Assembly (NCBI RefSeq): GCF_901000735.1
Contig: NC_081547.1
Span: forward strand, 2,728,001 to 2,792,000
DNA from: Corylus avellana
Lineage: Eukaryota > Streptophyta > Magnoliopsida > Fagales > Betulaceae
Reading direction: 5' to 3'
DNA: 64,000 nucleotides
The first letter of the stretch is position 1, and each line of letters begins with the position of its first letter. Under the pieces are notes generated by a model, which worked only from the letters and a program-made list of their open reading frames with translations, was not told where the DNA came from and searched no databases. Positions 37,540-48,555 of the stretch are shown one piece after another. A program made the translations under genes and the position numbers.

Positions 37540-40177
37540 GCATTTTTAGCTTTAATATTACATATATATTAAGAACAACTCCATTTTTTTTCAGTTGCCC
37601 AGAAATAGATTTGGGTTTATTGCAAATGTAGGCACTTATTGTCAAAATATGGTCGGGCCAGTTTTTACTTGGACAAAACATCATAATTGTTGCTCGATAT
37701 CAAAGCCATTTTGATTGCCAATGTTTGGATGATCTTTAATTTTTATCATAAAATCTAGCTTTTTAGTTGAATAATTGAGAAATAAACTCAAATAATTACT
37801 TGTGTTGGTTTTTTTGGTTCTATGGGATTCGCTTCAATTCAGTGAAGAGTTCAATGCTGGATTTGGCTCTCACACTCCAATGATTCTTGGTCAGGCAAAA
37901 GTTGTTCGCTACTTCCCAAATTATGAAAGGTAAAAGCCTATTCTGGACTGATTTTAGCGTGAAACTATTTATGATTCTCATTATTTGTTAATGCTGCAGA
38001 ACGTTAGATGTTGCAAAGACTATCATAAGGGAGAAATTGTATGTGTACAGCAAGGCAGATGAAGTTATTGATCTATCCGAAGATGGGAAACTGAAAGATG
38101 TGAGTTCTTTTACAGTCATTTTGAACCTATTTTAGTCTCTGTGCAGACAAAAAATGATCATTTACTTTTTAAGACTCAGGAAGCTATTTGTCAAAACCCC
38201 ATACCATAGAGACTAAAAATGCATTTATCCCAAATTTATAATATTTTAGGGATGTTAAAGCATTAGTTAAATGATTAAATTCACTCTTTCCTATCAATTT
38301 AAGCTTTTGAGACAATTAAGGATGGGAAAAGTCCACATTTCTCCCTCAATCTACCACCCAATTGATAAAGTCCCCCCAAACTTTTGATTGCAACAATGTT
38401 TTTCCCAAACTACCAAAAATTATCAATGTCCCCCCCAATGAAAAAAACCCTTAATAAAAAAAATTTCTAAAAATTCCTTAAAAAAAAAAAACTAACGAAA
38501 AAAAAACCGAAAAACCCTGCTGGAACATGGCGTGAGCTATCCCTTGGCCAAAATGGATTTTTAGCCCTAACAGGATGTTTGAGACAACTTGGCCAAATGG
38601 ATTTCTTTGAGGCAAGGTTGTGATCTTTGGTCGAAAATTTTCTATGATGGACACGTTCCATCTGCGAATTTTGCAGTCACTATGTGTGGTGAATAGCATT
38701 CTTCCATAGGCCAAAAGGGCACAAACTTGATCAGAATTATCCCTTATGCAACTGATTTCAGTGCAGTCTGGTTGCTTCCAGACGGGGTCTGCTCTTAGAG
38801 CCAGTGAATAGAAAATCTTGTGTAAGTGTGATAGAGAAAATGTTACCTTCATGGCAGTGGAGAGAGGCTATGTGCACACGTTGGAGAGTGTCCCTGGTGT
38901 CTCAAGGCTCATAGGCCGTAGTGGGATTGATGTTGCGAAGCAAAAGACAGCCTTGGAGAAGCAAACTGGATGTTAGGTTCAGATGAATTCTGATGAGCAC
39001 CAAAAGAGAGTCTCCTAGGTAAATTGATGTTCTTCCATTCTTCATCCATGAAGATTCTAAGGTCCTTTTGGCCAAAGGGTTGGCCACCCCTGTTCCTACA
39101 AGTTTTTTGGGGCATTGACAATTTTTGGTAATTTTGAGGAACATTATTAATTGGGTTGTAGTTTGAGGAGTATGTGGGCTTTTCCCTTTAATGATTTAAC
39201 ATGGTATTAGAAACATGGTATTAGAATAGAGATCCTGAATTTGAACTTNNNNNNNNNNNNNNNNNNNNNNNNNNNNNNNNNNNNNNNNNNNNNNNNNNNN
39301 NNNNNNNNNNNNNNNNNNNNNNNNNNNNNNNNNNNNNNNNNNNNNNNNGAGACAGGTTTCTGAACCTTGTGACCCAGTTGTGTGGATTAACAAATTAAGG
39401 TATTCCATCTTAATGCCAAGTAGACTAGAATGTCTGACTGTGGTCCCATTTGTTGTGTTAGAAATTTCTAAATTTCTAAATTTTGTTGTTTGAAAGCTAA
39501 TTTATTTCCTTCTGTAAAATAAGTTACTGTATCCATTTGTTGCTTTTAGACATTTCTCTTGTTCTAAGTTTGTTTTACTCTATATATCTGTGTTATTTGG
39601 TTCAGTATCTTTTGTGCCTGCTATAATATTTTATTAAAATATCACATTTTTAATATATTCTTTAATACACGGTGATGCAACCCTAGAGCTGCGTTCTTTC
39701 CTAAGATTAACTAGATTATGTCAAATGAGTATTATAAGATGAATTAATAAGAATGTTCAGGCACAGGCACCAACCTGAGACGACCAAGCCTTCAACCGGT
39801 TACCTTTAATATTTGTTAACACTGTCAACATCTATGAAGAAAAGGATCGCTAGTCAGTTGGCTCATGTTGGCTGGGTGACGGCTTGTTTGAATTAAACCT
39901 AGTCTTGTTAGGGACCTTGTCCACTTTGCTTAGCATCGCTCTACCTTAATCATAACCCTAATGTTGGCAGGTTCACATTGAATCTTTCTAGCTCTATGTT
40001 TGCTGACTGTCCATGCTTATTGTTGGGCGGTTATATTTTGTCTTATCAACTTTCATTAACTTGGATTGGACAGAAATTTTTATTCCGGATGCGGGATGCA
40101 AAATCCAGATACTCTAACCTCCAGGATCTGACATATTTGTTTGAGTTATATGTACAGAAGATAAATGATGCATATGG

Positions 40178-40233
<56 letters not shown>

Positions 40234-43200
40234 GCATTTTTAGCTTTAATATTACATATATATTAAGAACAACTCCATTTTTTTTCAGTTGCCCAGAAAT
40301 AGATTTGGGTTTATTGCAAATGTAGGCACTTATTGTCAAAATATGGTCGGGCCAGTTTTTACTTGGACAAAACATCATAATTGTTGCTCGATATCAAAGC
40401 CATTTTGATTGCCAATGTTTGGATGATCTTTAATTTTTATCATAAAATCTAGCTTTTTAGTTGAATAATTGAGAAATAAACTCAAATAATTACTTGTGTT
40501 GGTTTTTTTGGTTCTATGGGATTCGCTTCAATTCAGTGAAGAGTTCAATGCTGGATTTGGCTCTCACACTCCAATGATTCTTGGTCAGGCAAAAGTTGTT
40601 CGCTACTTCCCAAATTATGAAAGGTAAAAGCCTATTCTGGACTGATTTTAGCGTGAAACTATTTATGATTCTCATTATTTGTTAATGCTGCAGAACGTTA
40701 GATGTTGCAAAGACTATCATAAGGGAGAAATTGTATGTGTACAGCAAGGCAGATGAAGTTATTGATCTATCCGAAGATGGGAAACTGAAAGATGTGAGTT
40801 CTTTTACAGTCATTTTGAACCTATTTTAGTCTCTGTGCAGACAAAAAATGATCATTTACTTTTTAAGACTCAGGAAGCTATTTGTCAAAACCCCATACCA
40901 TAGAGACTAAAAATGCATTTATCCCAAATTTATAATATTTTAGGGATGTTAAAGCATTAGTTAAATGATTAAATTCACTCTTTCCTATCAATTTAAGCTT
41001 TTGAGACAATTAAGGATGGGAAAAGTCCACATTTCTCCCTCAATCTACCACCCAATTGATAAAGTCCCCCCAAACTTTTGATTGCAACAATGTTTTTCCC
41101 AAACTACCAAAAATTATCAATGTCCCCCCCAATGAAAAAAACCCTTAATAAAAAAAATTTCTAAAAATTCCTTAAAAAAAAAAAACTAACGAAAAAAAAA
41201 CCGAAAAACCCTGCTGGAACATGGCGTGAGCTATCCCTTGGCCAAAATGGATTTTTAGCCCTAACAGGATGTTTGAGACAACTTGGCCAAATGGATTTCT
41301 TTGAGGCAAGGTTGTGATCTTTGGTCGAAAATTTTCTATGATGGACACGTTCCATCTGCGAATTTTGCAGTCACTATGTGTGGTGAATAGCATTCTTCCA
41401 TAGGCCAAAAGGGCACAAACTTGATCAGAATTATCCCTTATGCAACTGATTTCAGTGCAGTCTGGTTGCTTCCAGACGGGGTCTGCTCTTAGAGCCAGTG
41501 AATAGAAAATCTTGTGTAAGTGTGATAGAGAAAATGTTACCTTCATGGCAGTGGAGAGAGGCTATGTGCACACGTTGGAGAGTGTCCCTGGTGTCTCAAG
41601 GCTCATAGGCCGTAGTGGGATTGATGTTGCGAAGCAAAAGACAGCCTTGGAGAAGCAAACTGGATGTTAGGTTCAGATGAATTCTGATGAGCACCAAAAG
41701 AGAGTCTCCTAGGTAAATTGATGTTCTTCCATTCTTCATCCATGAAGATTCTAAGGTCCTTTTGGCCAAAGGGTTGGCCACCCCTGTTCCTACAAGTTTT
41801 TTGGGGCATTGACAATTTTTGGTAATTTTGAGGAACATTATTAATTGGGTTGTAGTTTGAGGAGTATGTGGACTTTTCCCTTTAATGATTTAACATGGTA
41901 TTAGAATAGAGATCCTGAATTTGAACTTTAACTCCACATTATACCCCCATTTAAGTTAAATATTCTATTTGTTGGTCTCACTTATTGAGGGAGAGTTTGG
42001 GCCACATGTAACCGAAAGTGTTAGTATATTAGTTAAATGATTAAATTAAACATTTACTATCGGCTTAAGTTTTTGGGACAATTAGTAATCTAATAGAGGA
42101 CTTAAGAAAATGAAAAAACATTCCATTTTATATGATATTATCACCTTTATATCATACTTTTTGGGTTGATTTTGTTTTGCATGATTACCTTTGTCAGACA
42201 TATATGCTTTTTCATTTATTGAAAATTCAATATGGTAGCTAATTTTAACATACACGCAGATTATCAATGCAAAATCCTGCTCTGATCTTTACGGAGTCGT
42301 TGGTGAGGACTTCTGGTTGGCTACTTGGTGCAACAGTACTGCCATTGAGGGGTAATAGAAACTAAAGTTTAATATCCTGTGCATTCAACTTTCTTGTAAT
42401 TCCTAGTTTTTATTGTTTATGCTTATTTCAGGAAGCGGCTTGAAGGGACGAGGATTACCCTAGTAAAAATGTAAATTATAGTTTTGCTTTGCTGCTTGCC
42501 TTGCATTTTTTCCATTCCTTTACCTTTTATTTTTTATTTTTTTTATTTTTTTATTTTTCTAAAAAAAAAAAAAATCCATTATACGTAACTTTCTCTACAT
42601 TTCACACATCAAATAATATTCCTAGGGGAGAAGGCAGATTCGACTTTGCAATCAGAACACCCTGTACGCCTTCTAGATGGGATGAATTTGATGCAGAAAT
42701 GACAGCGGCATGGGAAGTATGTTACTCTAGATTTCATATTTACACATATATAGCCTATATTTCATGAGCAAAGTGCACTACTTAAAAGTTTGAGCCATAG
42801 CTTTTTCCTGGGGATTTCATACCTCTTGATATGTTGTTAGATTCTGGATCTCAGAACTAGTTGAGCTTAATCTGCAATGCAAGTGGACTTTTTTTATTTT
42901 ATTTTTATTTTTTTCAGTTTCTATTCTTTAGACGATACTCAACCAGTCTTCCTCAGGAGATGTACTTTCATCCCTACTGGGTAGTTTTCTCCACTGGATG
43001 TGCTGCACTCTGGTGTTGTAACTCTTTACAGCTCTATAAACGTTCTGAAACAACCCTGACAGATTCATCTTTCTCATGATCCCAACCAGATGGCTTAGAC
43101 ATGTTTATGGAGTTCCTTGTTGAAAAAACAGACTGCTGATGCAAGTAAAGCTACTGTAAATTTCTTCACAACTATAACCTAGCAAAAATAGGTATTTAGT

Positions 43201-44765
43201 CCAGCAGTATTGTAAGGGCGCCTAAGCATGCTTTAAGCTTTGAGCTCAGTGATGCCCAGATGTGGCGCATCAGTAGCTACCTATTCAGCCTAGCTTTATT
43301 AGAAGTACGTGTAGGCATGCTTTAAGCCTGGAGCTCAGCAAGGCTCACATTGCACATGGAGTCCCTCCGGAAGGCACCTTCTATGGACACAGCTCAAGCA
43401 CAAAAGCATGTGCTTTTCTTCTAAGCTCATATTAATCAAAGTCTCATATTTCTGGTAACTGTATCAAATGCAATTTGACCATATTATCATGGTTTCTTGG
43501 CTTTAATGTTGTTCCTTAACTTTAAGATGAGATATTTAAAACTAGAACCTTAAGCAAATGAAAGGAATCCTTTGTAGTGGCTATTGTAATTCTGCACTTC
43601 ACCTTTTATCTTTGTTGTTTGCTTTGACTTCAAATTTGGAAATTCTTCTTGTTTATATTGTATCAATGCATTTTGTTCTTTGAACATATTTCGTGAATTG
43701 ATGTGCTTGAGTGGTTGAATTTGTCATATATATTAAGATCTAATCTATCTGTATCATTGCATACGGTAAAGTTACAATATTATTCAATTTTCTGTCCAAA
43801 CTGCTTCTATTTTTTAAGTTTTCCTACACGCATTGCACTTAAACTCGGGCTCTGCCATGCCTTGCACTTTGCACTTGAGCTCTAGGTGACCTTAGGAGCC
43901 TCTAGGACGGTGATCCCAATACCTTGCCTAGCCTCAAGCTGCTTAAGCAAGATTTTATGACTTGATCCACATTTTCTTTCATGGTGAGGCTGCTGGATAC
44001 AACTGGACCACTAGGTCAGTGGTAGTCTTAGAACTTGGATACAATGTTTTCTCTCTTGCACTCAGCATTTCAACTTTCAACTATAGGGAACTTCTCCTAG
44101 ATCCTCATCCTCATTGTGCATATAATATTGGAGTCTATATATTCTTGTTTCTCTTTTGCTAAATCAATCGTATCAGTTGCATCTTTCTGTGATGCTTTTT
44201 TTCACTCTTTGGAGATTTGAAGTTTTTAATTTCCTTTTCATCCATGTTGAATCAGCTGTAACATTTGCATGTGCCTACTATGTAATGACAGGCTATACGC
44301 AATGCTTATTGCGGTGAGAATTATGGGTCTACTGACTCCAGTGTACTTGAAAATGTGAGAGATGCAATCTTAAGGATGACATACTACTGGTAAAATGTGA
44401 TTTTCAGTGCACAGAAATGGTTCGTTTGCTGCAGACAATTTATAGTTGTGTTAATAAACCCAATTGGTTCTTTCAGGTACAATTTTATGCCGCTGTCAAG
44501 GGGTTCTTCTGTTGTTGGGTTTGTCGTTATGCTTGGATTACTTCTTGCAGCTAACATGGAGTTTACGGGAAACATACCTCCAAATATACAGGTGGATTGG
44601 GTAGCCATTCTAAGCTTTGATCCAAGCTCCTTTGTTGAATCTGTGAAAAGTTGGTTATATCCATCTCTTAAGGTGACAACTTCCTGGAAAGATTTCCCAG
44701 ATGTGACATCTGCTTTTGTAACAACGGGAGCAGTTGTGGCTGCTTTGAGCTCCTATGATGATTGA
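27563..44765 (+). CDS. SRFR1: SRFR1-type TPR protein (suppressor of rps4-RLD1)
   Basis: In Arabidopsis SRFR1 restrains effector-triggered immunity and associates with NLRs, EDS1 and TCP factors. Exons (start-end): 27563-27684, 27821-27930, 28622-29280, 29418-29462, 29561-29662, 29750-29830, 30242-30308, 30664-30764, 30878-30985, 31364-31434, 31581-31637, 33475-33583, 33680-33760, 33843-33929, 35203-35409, 36371-36705, 37843-37929, 38000-38099, 42260-42351, 42432-42470, 42626-42716, 44292-44389, 44477-44765. All borders are GT-AG and the frame is open throughout: about 1045 residues (Arabidopsis about 1050). Residues 1-105 are N-terminal TPR-like (ELAKLCSSRDWSKAIRVLDS), about 110-290 acidic and Ser-rich, 298-600 tandem TPRs, 601-1045 the conserved C-terminal region (CPGF, AIRTPCTPSRW, MTYYWYNFMPL). 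Exon 3 is long and diverged. Exons 17-18 and the end of 16 recur after a gap (39349-39399, 40537-40623, 40694-40793) and must be counted once. Confidence 0.95.
31938..31974 (-). mobile_element. Micro retroposon insertion (poly-A tail, 10-bp TSD)
   Basis: A 37-bp insert in an SRFR1 intron, flanked by TTTGATAATG (31928-31937) and TTTGATTATG (31975-31984), 9 of 10 matching. On the minus strand it ends ACGTATC followed by about 15 A. Confidence 0.55.
34004..34028 (-). mobile_element. Micro retroposon insertion (poly-A tail, 13-bp TSD)
   Basis: A 25-bp insert flanked by exact copies of TCTCTTACTACTT at 33991-34003 and 34029-34041. On the minus strand it reads CACTTATC followed by an A tract. It lies in SRFR1 intron 14. 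Confidence 0.7.
34136..34159 (+). mobile_element. Micro retroposon insertion (poly-A tail, 9-bp TSD)
   Basis: A 24-bp insert flanked by exact GACCTGTTG copies at 34127-34135 and 34160-34168. It reads CAAATTACTTGTC then 11 A. It is about 110 bp from the previous micro insertion, in the same intron and in opposite orientation. Confidence 0.7.
35894..36057 (+). repeat. 82-bp tandem duplication in SRFR1 intron 15
   Basis: Two adjacent copies begin TGTTTTACAATTTGATCC at 35894 and 35976 and differ at only a few positions. Confidence 0.88.
37488..37534. repeat. (AT)n microsatellite in SRFR1 intron 16
   Basis: About 23 AT units. The run has the same length in the second gap-flanking copy (40182-40228), which supports a very recent common origin or assembly duplication. 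Confidence 0.9.
38324..39186. mobile_element. MULE-like foldback element carrying a gene fragment
   Basis: Arms start GGGAAAAGTCCACAT and end ATGTGGGCTTTTCCC, with inverted similarity of about 100 bp. Flanks ATTAAGGAT (38315-38323) and TTTAATGAT (39187-39195) match at 7 of 9. The interior (about 38520-39049) is not AT-rich like the arms and contains WD40-protein coding sequence on the minus strand. That is the Pack-MULE arrangement: captured host exons between Mutator-type ends. It lies in SRFR1 intron 18. A second copy is at 41018-41880. Confidence 0.75.
38520..39049 (-). pseudogene. Captured WD40-repeat protein fragment
   Basis: The minus strand reads MDEEWKNINLPRRLSFGAH (from 39049), then after a frame change HEGN, then from 38852 YSLALRADPVWKQPDC, DQVCALLAYGRMLFTTHSD and KIRRWNVSIIENFRPK. 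This is the N-terminal region and first WD40 blades of the plant family that includes Arabidopsis JINGUBANG (recognised by memory of the family, not by search). The blades stop after TLPQRNPFG, and stop codons and a frameshift separate the pieces. It is non-functional as a protein and lies antisense inside an SRFR1 intron. Repeated at 41214-41743. Confidence 0.6.
39249..39348. other. Scaffold gap, 100 N
   Basis: Exactly 100 N inside SRFR1 intron 18. Confidence 0.99.
39349..41928 (+). repeat. Second copy of 36655-39248 (likely alternative haplotype)
   Basis: Starts at the first base after the gap and repeats the pre-gap sequence at offset 2694 until the last 50 bp. I saw four single-base differences (for example at 36836, 37183, 37316 and near 39178) and one 14-bp difference: ACATGGTATTAGAA is tandemly doubled before the gap (about 39198-39226) and single at about 41892. 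It carries redundant SRFR1 exon sequence at 39349-39399, 40537-40623 and 40694-40793. Low divergence plus gap adjacency favours two alleles joined head to tail by the assembler. Confidence 0.88.
41018..41880. mobile_element. Second copy of the MULE-like foldback element
   Basis: Same element as 38324-39186, carried in the post-gap duplicate with the same ends. It is not an independent insertion. Confidence 0.75.
41881..42083 (+). repeat. Interspersed repeat split by the MULE-like element
   Basis: TTAAATGATTAAATT followed by CTATCAATTTAAGC at 38265-38318 recurs in diverged form at 42032-42083, on either side of ATTTAACATGGTATTAGA and CACTTATTGAGGGAGAG. The MULE-like element inserted inside this older repeat, so the two are nested. 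Confidence 0.5.
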
Positions 44766-46304
44766 ACTGCTTTAAATTTTGAAGAGGTGAGTTAACTACA
44801 TCATTATGTCTGATAAATGTGGCATGGGACATGAATATGGACCTCTCCTCTTTTGTTTTATTTCCATTGCATTTTGAAATCCAGTTGTCTTGTAAAATGT
44901 TGCAAGAGAACTTGAAAGAACTTGTTCCAGAAGGTTGAAAATATAAAAGAAATGATCATGAAATCGTATTAATTTTTTCCTGCACTCGCCATTCTTAACC
45001 TCGCTGCTAAATGACATAACTATATCGCTGTAATAAAGTAATATTTTGAGGTAATAAAATTTACTTAGGGTAGATAAGAAATTAACTTGTTTGGCATGTT
45101 ATTGACTATACATAATTGCAGCTTTGTCTTGGTGATGCCAAAGTAAAATATGCAGTAATCTCATCTTTGTGGGCGAATTGATGCAGCAAAACATTGCAAA
45201 TTGCAAGGGAAAAGCTGTTTAACTGTTGGCAGTGGATGATTGTACTATCATGGACCTGTGGAGGATGGTAAATTTTAGGCGAGAAATCTCCAAATCCACA
45301 CCGGCTTGTGGCATTGTAAAAGTTGCGTGTTGTACATTAATGTACGGTACACCATTCTGGAATAATAAAATATTACCCTAACCAACCCCCCCAAACACCC
45401 CCCCTCTTTTTATATTTATACAATGAAAATAAATATGCTTGACATGATTCAGCCCAAAAGGGATTAATATATTCTGTTAACTTGGTGTAGATTTAACTAG
45501 CCTGGTTTTCCCCCTTAACCCCCTTGGGGTGTTTTGTTTTCTTTTTGCAGTGTTTTTCCTAATAATTTCATCTGAATTTTTTCTAGCCCGTTCATGACTT
45601 GAGCTGTAAAGCATATGTATGTGCTGTCTGAACTTTTTTTCTTCAGAGTGGGGTTCGAATTGGAGTCACTATCCTGCATTCATAGTTCTGCGGAGCACTC
45701 CAAGATTTATGCTACCTACTCTTAACTAAATTATCTTTTGTTTTTGGCTTACGTAGAAGCATGATTTAGTGCGTTAGGTAGGATACGACATGAATCAAAT
45801 CTAATTTGGGTAGAAAGAAAGATTGCCCGTCGATTTGTTGGAGACTTGGAGGTTTTGTATTGGTTGTAGATATATGGTCTTAATCTAAAGAATCGTCCAT
45901 GTGAAAAAACGGAGAGCGGTTGAAGGTGAGGCTGCTCATTGTTGGCATCAAGGTCATTTTCAGGCATTCCAATCATATCACGATGCCGAGTCAAACAGCA
46001 GTGGATTTCCAAGTTCTAGTCACCAGGATTCACAAGCTGGTGTATTATATTAGTATAGTAAATTGGACAAACCGGCAATCGGGTTATTGGTTGAGGTTCT
46101 AACTCTTCTAATTAAGCTGACGTGGACCCACTAAACTTTTCATAATTCGGTCTAAATGTGCCCCATTCAATTTGTGGTGTCATAGAACTGGTAGTGTTAA
46201 GGAAGCTTATAAATTTGCTTACATAATGTCAAAAAGTCCTGTAGAGTCAGGAACACAGGGTCAGTCTCATTCAGGCATGGTTGACTGAACACCGTCATCA
46301 ATGA
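44766..46304. other. Convergent 3' region between SRFR1 and the ARM/TPR gene
   Basis: The SRFR1 3' UTR may be spliced, since GAAGAGGTGAGT follows the stop at 44787. AATAATAAAATATT near 45360 is a plausible polyadenylation region. No further gene is seen. Confidence 0.4.
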
Positions 46305-48555
46305 TCATGTTCTTTTCCACCCTAATTTCTGATGCGCACAGCCGTTTTGAAATGTGTCCAGCTCCATCGACGCCGTCATCTTCTTCCCTCCTGGCTTCTC
46401 TGGCTTTCTGTTCCATCTCTCATCAACCAAATGCTCCTCTTCTACAATGGTGGGTATATCTGGAGAGAAAGAAAGCCCAACCAAGTACAAATGGAGAGTC
46501 GATCATATCTTCTATCATAGCATTGATCAGCTCAAGAAATGAAGTACAGCATTCATAGATAAGCCAAAAAAAAAAAAAAAAAAAAAGACAAATAAATGAT
46601 AGCATCCACCGGTTGGTCCTAAGCAATGTGAGTTTGTAAATGCCTAAGCCACATTAGAGATTAATTATGTTACAATTATATGCTTCTTAATTCCATCCGT
46701 TCATTCATTCAGTTGCTTGCTTAACATTAGAAAAGAATTAAAGATAGCTTGGGAACTAAGTAAAAGACTTACCAAGGCGGCCCTTCTCCTTCCTCTTCAT
46801 TTTCATGATCTTTATCACATGGTCAACTTGATGGTGGTCGTCGGATTCTTCTACTTTTCCTTCATGTTGATTATACCTCTTCAACTTGGCAGGAGCAAAA
46901 ATCCACGTGGCGTTCATCTGCTTGTTAATCATACGTGCGGCATAGTACGGGATCTTTGTACGCTTGTTGGGGTTCTCAGAATTCAAGCAGTCGCTGACAA
47001 ACGCTAAGCAGTCCATCAAGCTCTCTCTACCCAACTCTTCCATGTCATAAGCCTGTGATCTCCTCCACAGGCTCTTACCGTGAGGATTCGCCGCACTGGA
47101 TAGACACAGAGCTCGAGTTGCGTCACTAATGGCAGCTTCTGGGTTTCTCAGCAGCAAATGGCATTGAGCTCTATTGCTGTAAAGAACAACTCTCTCTTTT
47201 CTCATCCTTAGTGGGCACGAATTCAAAGCCTCCGAGTACTTTATCACAGCCTTTTCAATGTCCCCTGACCAAAACCTTTGATTTCCATCCTTTTTCAGAT
47301 TACACGCCAAGAGTTTTCTCTCCCCAACTTCTTGTTTAGACATTAGCTTCTCTCTCTTTTTCCTTTCAACCTTCAAGTCCCATATTTCTCCTAATGCTTG
47401 CTCAGCTCTTTTGCTCTTCAACTTCAAATTTCCATACTTGATCATGTGGTAATCTTTTAGGATTGCCTGTGTGATTGTATCTCCTACCTTTGATCTTCCT
47501 CCAGTGGCTCCAAGCTCCACCAAATCAACAAGAACTGGAGCTGCAATATCCATAGCGTTATATCTTGTTTCTGGGTCTTTAAGAATCAGCAAAAGACAAT
47601 CAATGGCCGTGTACTGCCAGTCATCGGAGGATCTTGAGAGACTGCAAATACTCTGCATGATTTGTTTCAATTCTGCTACACTTGTTCTTCCAGTTTTTGT
47701 CTCGCAAAGAGTCCTAATGAGTCCTATCCCAGCAGGCGAGGACCGATATGCTAAACCACCCCACATTCCACACAAATCCTGCAAGAATTTGTTATTGCAG
47801 ATTAAACTGAGAGATCTTTCTTTGCATGCAAAGCAGTTTAGGAGATATAGAGACCAGCATTGAAGCTGGGTAGCCCATTCCTCTGCCTTCCTGTTCTCAA
47901 TCTCCAACACTCCAAGCCCTCTTGTCAGCAGCTCGCTGTGGTACTTCAATCTCTTTGAATCTCTCACACCAATGAACTTATCATAGACCTCGTCGAGGCA
48001 TGTGGAGGCTATCTTCATAGCTAATTCTATGAGCTCCATCTCATGCACAGCAATGGCTTCAAAAGTTCTCTCATGGCTAGCCAAGTGACAAAGTGCTCGA
48101 ACCGCGACTCTTTGCTCGACCCAACTAATCTTACCTCTCAAAAGCTCCATTAGTGGCAATATCACGCCTGATTTAACAGCTTTTTCTGCAAATTGAACTT
48201 TGCTCATGGTATAGGAGCCGACAATATGCGCTGCATAGTAAGGGATATAGATGTTCTGACCCTTAAGAAGCCAATCTCGGTCGTTGATGCTTTTGCGGAT
48301 TAGTTTTGCCATGCACTCAAAGATGCCGAGAGATGGGAATTCTGGGTCATCCGTTTGAGTCATGGCGATCCTCCAGAGCCCACTGAGGGCGAGAATATGT
48401 TCTTGGTCGTCTCTGAGAGGCATTTCTTTAAAGAATTTGGAGATTTTAGCTTTTCTAATTGATGGGTCTGGCTCATTGATCATGGTACAAAAGAAACAAG
48501 ATGCTTTGTTGCATGTTGGCTCAGCGGTTGGATTGTGTTGCCGTTGGGACTCCAT
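46305..48555 (-). CDS. ARM-repeat/TPR-domain protein
   Basis: Model: complement(join(46305..46459, 46773..48555)), 645 residues. The large exon runs past a strong donor (complement of 46767-46772, GTAAGT) and stops shortly after by read-through. Splicing to the acceptor CTCCAG before 46459 keeps the frame and adds IPTIVEEEHLVDERWNRKPE and a C-terminus ending LGWKRT. The N-terminus has a short Cys motif (CNKASCFFC). Residues about 70-390 are alpha-helical armadillo-like (GVILPLMELLRGKISWVEQR, VRALCHLASH). About 420-530 hold TPR units (LKKDGNQRFWSGDIEKAVIK, VLYSNRAQCHLLLRNPEAAI). The C-terminus is basic. It matches the plant family described as ARM-repeat/TPR-like protein; no function is assigned. 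A (GA)n tract (48699-48722) lies upstream. Confidence 0.88.

Noticed and set aside
40537..40793. Extra SRFR1 exons
   Set aside because: They are copies of exons 17 and 18 in the post-gap duplicate. The SRFR1 protein needs them only once.
42489..42767. 92-residue plus-strand frame as a separate gene
   Set aside because: It overlaps SRFR1 exon 21 in frame; the upstream part is intronic poly-T/A sequence.
47471..47863. 130-residue plus-strand frame
   Set aside because: Antisense shadow of the ARM/TPR coding exon.
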